Assembly: GCF_001544875.2 (NCBI RefSeq)
Contig: NZ_FCOA02000015.1
Span: forward strand, 1-64,000
Direction: 5' to 3'
Origin: Caballeronia hypogeia
GTDB lineage: Bacteria > Pseudomonadota > Gammaproteobacteria > Burkholderiales > Burkholderiaceae
DNA length: 64,000 nucleotides
Below the pieces are notes generated by a model. The model saw only the letters and a list, made by a program, of their open reading frames with translations, ran no database searches and was not told where the DNA came from. Both the position numbers and the translations under genes were made by a program. The first letter of the stretch is position 1, and every line of letters starts with the position of its first letter. This document shows, one piece after another, positions 59,919-64,000 of this stretch.

Positions 59919-61283
59919 TCAGATGAAGATCAGCAACGCCGCGCCATACACGATCAGCCCGACCGCGAAGGTCGTCACCGTGAAGCCGAGCACGCGCTGC
60001 ACGCCGACGCCCGCCATGGCGACGACGGGCGCGGCCCAGAACGGCTGCATCATGTTCGAGACCTGCTCGCCCATCGCGACGGCCATCGTCGTGGCGGGCA
60101 CCGACGCGTGCAGCGCGACGGCCGCGGGCACGACGAACGGTCCCTGCACGGCCCAGTGTCCGCCGCCGCTCGGGATGAAGAAGGTGACGATCACCGAACA
60201 CACATAGCTCCAGAACGGCAGCGTGTGCGCGTTCGAGATCGCGATGAAGAAGTGCGAGATCACATCGGGCAGGCCGGTGGCGTCCATCATGCCCATGATG
60301 CCGCCGTAGAGCGGGTATTGGAGCATCATCGAGCCGGTCTGCTTCGCGGCGTTCTTGATCGCGTCCGCATACGCGAGCGGATAGCCGTGCAGGATCACGC
60401 CCGCGATGAACATCACGAAGATGACCGCATTCACGCCCGAAAACGCGATGTGCTGAAACTGCGTCAGCACGATCAGCGCGACGCCGACCGCGCCGATGAA
60501 CGCGCTGCCGATCCACGAATGCTCGATCCAGCGCGCGAAGCTCAGCTTGCCTTCGGGCCTTTTGCGCGCCGGCGCATCCGGATGTTTTTCGGTGTCGAGC
60601 ACGACGGCGTCTTCATCGCGCGGCTTGAGCCACGCGAGCACGAAGGGCATGGCGAAGAGCATCACGAGCGTCGGCACGAGATTGAAGCGCGTGAATACGG
60701 TTTCGCCGAAGGGCAGCACCGCGCCCGTCAGCTTCTGCACGACGTTCATCGAACTGCCCGGCGTGGATTGCGCGAGCGCGATGGAGCTCGAAATGCCGCT
60801 CGCCCACACGACCCATCCCGAGAAACCCGCAGCGACGATCCACGCGAAATCCACGCGCATGCGCTTCGCGACTTCACGCGCGAGCAGCGCCGCGACGACC
60901 AGCCCCATGCCCCAGTTGAAGAACGACGTCACCGCGACGAGCACGAAGGTGAGCGTGGCTGCCTGCGCCGGCGTGCGCGCGATCGACACGAGCGCCCTGA
61001 ACATGCGCTGCACGGGCGGCGCGTGCGCGAACGCGTGGCCCGTGACGAGCACGAGCGTGATCTGGAACGCGAACGTGAAGATGTCGAAGAAGCCCTTGTA
61101 CCAGCCGCCGATCATCTTCGGCACGCTTGCGTGCGGCGCGAAGATCAGCGACAGAGCCGCGACGATCGCCGTGATCAGAATCGCGAGGACGAACGGGTCG
61201 GGGATGGTGCGCTCGAAGAGCCGGATGGTCGCTTCCGTGAAGCGTGTCTTGCGCACGGGCGAGGGCGCGGCAGCGGATTTCAT
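59919..61283 (-). CDS. atoE: Short-chain fatty acid transporter AtoE
   Basis: Permease for acetoacetate or other short-chain acids. 454 residues, 10-12 helices. TEATIRLFERTIPDPFVLAI, FFNWGMGLVVAALLA, ASGISSSIALAQSTPG, PSGGGHWAVQGPFVVPAA and MGEQVSNMMQPFWAAPVVAM are AtoE hallmarks. Expressed between the amidohydrolase and the 2HCT carrier. Two different carriers in one operon suggest a CoA-activated acid substrate and a released product. Confidence 0.93.
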   Translation of the reverse strand: MKSAAAPSPVRKTRFTEATIRLFERTIPDPFVLAILITAIVAALSLIFAPHASVPKMIGGWYKGFFDIFTFAFQITLVLVTGHAFAHAPPVQRMFRALVSIARTPAQAATLTFVLVAVTSFFNWGMGLVVAALLAREVAKRMRVDFAWIVAAGFSGWVVWASGISSSIALAQSTPGSSMNVVQKLTGAVLPFGETVFTRFNLVPTLVMLFAMPFVLAWLKPRDEDAVVLDTEKHPDAPARKRPEGKLSFARWIEHSWIGSAFIGAVGVALIVLTQFQHIAFSGVNAVIFVMFIAGVILHGYPLAYADAIKNAAKQTGSMMLQYPLYGGIMGMMDATGLPDVISHFFIAISNAHTLPFWSYVCSVIVTFFIPSGGGHWAVQGPFVVPAAVALHASVPATTMAVAMGEQVSNMMQPFWAAPVVAMAGVGVQRVLGFTVTTFAVGLIVYGAALLIFI

Positions 61284-61310
61284 GCTGTGTCTCCTGAGGG
61301 TTTTATTCTT

Positions 61311-62120
61311 TTAGATCGCAAAGCCGTAGAGCACGGCGGGATTCGTGACGAGGATGTGCTCGCGGGTCGCTTCGTCGTCGGCCCATTCGGCGAGCAGGTC
61401 GAGGAGAAAGACGTCGTCGGGCTTGTGCTTCTCCGTCACGTGCGGCCAGTCGCTGCCCCACACGAGGCGCTCGGGCACGGCCTGAACCCAGGCGCGCGCC
61501 ATTGGCGCGATGTCGGCGTAAGCGCCGTCGAGGCCCGCCGCCGAGTCGAGATAAGGACCGGAGAGCTTGATCCACGCGCGGCCCGCATCTGCGAGATCGC
61601 GCACGATGTCGAACGCCGCGTGCCGGACGCCGTCTTGCAGCGGCAGGCGTGCACGATGATCGAAGACCATCGTTGCGGGCAGCCGTTGCAACAGTGCTTC
61701 GTGCTCGACGATCTGCTCCGCCGTCCAGTGCAGTTGCACATGCCAGCCAAGCTCCGCGACGCGCCGCGCGAGCGGCTCGACCATGTCGAAGCCGACCGCC
61801 GCGTTCTTCGCCGTATAGAGCGTGAAGCGGATGCCGCGAATGCCGCCCTTGTCGAGCGCATCGAGTTCAGCGTCGGTGACATCGGGATTGAGCACCGCGA
61901 CACCACGCGCATTGTCGATGCCGAGCTGGCGAATCGCATCGACGGTCACGGCGTTGTCCGTGCCGTACACGCGCGGCGTGACGATTACCGCGCGCTCCGT
62001 GCCGATGCGCGCCTGCACCTTGCGATACGCATCGACATCGGCGTTCTCGACGAAGACTTGCGCGTCGCCCGGCTTCAGGAACGCGCGGGCATAGATATGG
62101 ATATGGGAATCGCATTTCAT
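61311..62120 (-). CDS. Amidohydrolase family protein (LigI-like)
   Basis: Metal-dependent hydrolase of the lactonase/decarboxylase branch that includes 2-pyrone-4,6-dicarboxylate lactonase. ATG 62120 with GGAG upstream gives 269 residues. HxH is present as DSHIHIY, with VQLHWTAEQIVEHE, MVFDHRA and WGSDWPHV carrying the other ligands. The substrate is unknown; a lactone or tricarboxylic intermediate fits the neighbours. Confidence 0.83.
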   Translation of the reverse strand: MKCDSHIHIYARAFLKPGDAQVFVENADVDAYRKVQARIGTERAVIVTPRVYGTDNAVTVDAIRQLGIDNARGVAVLNPDVTDAELDALDKGGIRGIRFTLYTAKNAAVGFDMVEPLARRVAELGWHVQLHWTAEQIVEHEALLQRLPATMVFDHRARLPLQDGVRHAAFDIVRDLADAGRAWIKLSGPYLDSAAGLDGAYADIAPMARAWVQAVPERLVWGSDWPHVTEKHKPDDVFLLDLLAEWADDEATREHILVTNPAVLYGFAI

Positions 62121-62136
62121 CGCGAAGGCTCTCCAT

Positions 62137-63327
62137 TCAAAGCACCGCGCGTTTCGCGCGCAACGCTTCGATTTCTTCATCGCTCAAGCCGGCTTCGCGC
62201 AGCAGCGCTTCGCTGTGCTGGCCGAAGGCGGGCGCGGCGAACGGCTCCGGCAGCGGCGTCGCGCCGAAGCGCACCGGATGCTTGAAGCCGCGATACGCGC
62301 CCACGCCCGGATAGTCGAAACGCGCGACCATGTCCTCGGCGAGCACTTGCGCATCGTCGAACATGTCTTCGACGCTGCGCGCCGCGGCGCAGGGAACCGC
62401 GTCGCCGAAAAGCGTTTCCCATTCGAGCGCCGTGCGTTGCGCGAGCGCCGCGTGCAGTTGCGGCACGATCTCGTCGCGATGGATCGCGCGTTTGCGCACG
62501 CTGTCGTAACGCGCATCGGTCGCGAGCGCTTCGAGGCCGGTGAGTTCGCATAGCGACTTCCAGAAATGCGGCGTGTTCGCGGAAAGATAGAGATGACCTT
62601 CGCGCGTCGGATGAATGCCCGTGATGCCGCCCGAACGCATGTCGCGGCCGACGTCCTTCGGTTCGCTGTCGGCCCAGATCATGCGCGCGGACTGCATCGT
62701 GAGCGCGCTGCGCAACAGCGAGACGCCGACATACTGCCCTGCGCCCGTCTTCTCGCGCGCGAACAGCGCCGACGACACGCCGGAAGCAACCAGCGACGCC
62801 GCGTAGTAGTCGACGACGGACCCGTAGAGAACCTCGGGCGGGCCATCGGCCGGACCTTGCAGCGTGCACATGCCGGTCATCGTTTGCAGCACCTGGTCGT
62901 AGCCGGCCTTGTCCTTGTTCGGGCCGGTTTCGCCATAACCCGTCACCGCGCAATAGACGAGACGCGGATTGATCTCGCGCAGTTGCTCGTACGCGATGCC
63001 GAGCCGCGCGGGCACGCTCGGGCGAAAGTTGTGCACGAGCACGTCCGCTTCTTTCACGAGTGTGATCAGCACATCGAGCGCTTCGCGTTGCTTCAGGTCG
63101 AGCACGAGTCCGCGCTTGCCGCGATTCACGCCGAGAAACGCGCGGCTTTCCGCTTCCAGCGTCGATGGGTACTTGCGCAGGTTATCGCCCGTGGGCGGCT
63201 CGATCTTGATGACTTCCGCGCCCTGGTCCGCGAGCAGCGTGCAGCCGTAGGGACCGGCAATATAGGCGCTCAGGTCGAGCACGCGCACACCGGAAAGCGG
63301 TCCGCCGCGACCAGCGTTCTGTTCCAT
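62137..63327 (-). CDS. CaiB/BaiF family (class III) CoA-transferase
   Basis: Transfers CoA to a carboxylic acid, probably from succinyl-CoA. ATG 63327 follows AAAGGAGAAGG; upstream codons are not used. 396 residues. VRVLDLSAYIAGPYG, EVIKIEPPTGD, VTGYGETGPNKDKAGYDQVL (the Asp that becomes acylated is probably Asp144) and GVSLLRSALTM are typical. Lies 14 nt after the CitE-like lyase; the pair resembles citramalate or malyl-CoA type pathways, with the substrate unproven. Confidence 0.92.
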   Translation of the reverse strand: MEQNAGRGGPLSGVRVLDLSAYIAGPYGCTLLADQGAEVIKIEPPTGDNLRKYPSTLEAESRAFLGVNRGKRGLVLDLKQREALDVLITLVKEADVLVHNFRPSVPARLGIAYEQLREINPRLVYCAVTGYGETGPNKDKAGYDQVLQTMTGMCTLQGPADGPPEVLYGSVVDYYAASLVASGVSSALFAREKTGAGQYVGVSLLRSALTMQSARMIWADSEPKDVGRDMRSGGITGIHPTREGHLYLSANTPHFWKSLCELTGLEALATDARYDSVRKRAIHRDEIVPQLHAALAQRTALEWETLFGDAVPCAAARSVEDMFDDAQVLAEDMVARFDYPGVGAYRGFKHPVRFGATPLPEPFAAPAFGQHSEALLREAGLSDEEIEALRAKRAVL

Positions 63328-63341
63328 GAATCCTTCTCCTT

Positions 63342-64000
63342 TCAAATTCCCGTGGAGGCGCGCTGTTCTTCGGTGAGCAGACCCAGCCGCGCCGCGTCCG
63401 CGACGAGCATGCGCGCGCGCTCGACGAAGGGCGGATCGATCATCCTGCCGTCCACCACATACGCGCCGATGCCTTTCGCATCCGCGTCGCGCGCCGCAAC
63501 GACCACACGCACCGCATGCGCGATGTCTTCATCGGATGGACGGAACACCTCGTTCGCAATCGCGATCTGGCTCGGATGAATGCAGCTTTTGCCGATGAAA
63601 CCGAACGCGCGCGCCATCCGCGCTTCGGCGCGAAAGCCGTCCGCGTCCTTGATGTTGGCGAACGCGGTGTCGCAGGCGAACACGTTCGCTTCACCCGCCG
63701 CAATGCGCAGCGCGAACATCGCCTGCTGGATCGCGGCCGTTTCGCGGCGCGCAATGGACAGCGGCTCGAACAGATCGCCGAGGCCGAGCTGCAGGCCCGC
63801 TACGCGCGGATGCGCCAGCGCCAGTTCCGCCGCGATGCGCAACGCGCGCGGCGACTCCACATTGAGCAGCAGACCGATCGGCGCGGTGACGCCGTTCGCG
63901 CGCTCGGCGGCTTCGAGGGTTTCCGCCGCGACGCGCACATCGTCGGGATGCTCGGGTTTCGGCAGATTGATCAGCGATACGCCAGCGCGCGCGACTGCAT
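63342..64000 (-). CDS. CitE-like lyase (HpcH/HpaI family), 5' partial
   Basis: Acyl-CoA C-C lyase of the citrate lyase beta-subunit type. The frame is open to the window end (SLINLPKPEHPDDVRVAA), so at least 60 N-terminal residues are missing. LLLNVESPRALRIAAELALA supplies the metal-binding Glu, GLQLGLGDLFEPL the Asp, and KSCIHPSQIAIANEVF is diagnostic. Next to a class III CoA-transferase, a malyl- or citramalyl-CoA lyase is plausible. Confidence 0.88.
   Translation of the reverse strand, partial: AVARAGVSLINLPKPEHPDDVRVAAETLEAAERANGVTAPIGLLLNVESPRALRIAAELALAHPRVAGLQLGLGDLFEPLSIARRETAAIQQAMFALRIAAGEANVFACDTAFANIKDADGFRAEARMARAFGFIGKSCIHPSQIAIANEVFRPSDEDIAHAVRVVVAARDADAKGIGAYVVDGRMIDPPFVERARMLVADAARLGLLTEEQRASTGI

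Noticed and set aside
59250..62285. 1011-codon + strand frame opposite the organic-acid operon
   Set aside because: His/Arg/Asp-rich nonsense composition; the - strand proteins have clear families.

Overview
The window is GC-rich, densely coded DNA of Burkholderiaceae type; Caballeronia or Paraburkholderia is the best guess. The guess rests on gene content and on protein resemblances recalled from memory, since no search was possible. No rRNA, tRNA, CRISPR array or intact insertion sequence was seen.

Layout. (1) 3-8238: a two-partner secretion pair, an outer-membrane TpsB pore cut by the window edge and a ~2200-residue TpsA exoprotein. (2) 8252-24404: the main type VI secretion (T6SS) cluster. 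It holds tssABC on +, then a PP2C phosphatase, an FHA protein, clpV, tssG, tssF, tssE and a divergent Hcp-like gene on -, then hcp and vgrG on +. The membrane-complex genes tssJ, tssL, tssM and the baseplate gene tssK are absent. A ~31-bp element is shared by the regions just upstream of clpV and of the hcp-like gene. (3) 24453-30252: an acid-sugar divergon (otnK-otnC against a DXR-like oxidoreductase, a GntP permease and a DeoR regulator). (4) 30462-33414: an orphan gene, a GntR/FCD regulator and a run of decayed catabolic genes. (5) 33514-39185: a MocR regulator divergent from a mevalonate-catabolism operon (degradative HMG-CoA reductase, HMG-CoA lyase, a two-gene transporter).

(6) 39383-47419: a T6SS effector-delivery cassette (DUF6484, TIGR02270, DUF2169, a ketoacyl-synthase-like protein, a PAAR-like protein with a probable nuclease tail, a putative immunity protein, an orphan, and a frameshifted methyltransferase). 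(7) 47571-51012: a secreted orphan, a second decayed DUF1185/hydrolase/permease module, a YaiI-family gene and a DUF4148 gene. (8) 51390-55476: a curli-type operon csgE-F-G-B-A with a 17-unit CsgA. (9) 55603-57183: isocitrate lyase. (10) 57492-58534: three decayed genes packed into 1 kb. (11) 58563-64000: an organic-acid operon (CitE-like lyase, CoA-transferase, amidohydrolase, AtoE, 2-hydroxycarboxylate carrier), its first gene cut by the window end.

Two themes run through the window. One is surface and contact biology: TPS exoprotein, T6SS with an effector cassette, and amyloid fibres. The other is small-molecule catabolism, where intact operons sit beside gene remnants that have lost internal blocks but kept recognisable ends. 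That pattern suggests active deletional erosion of catabolic genes.
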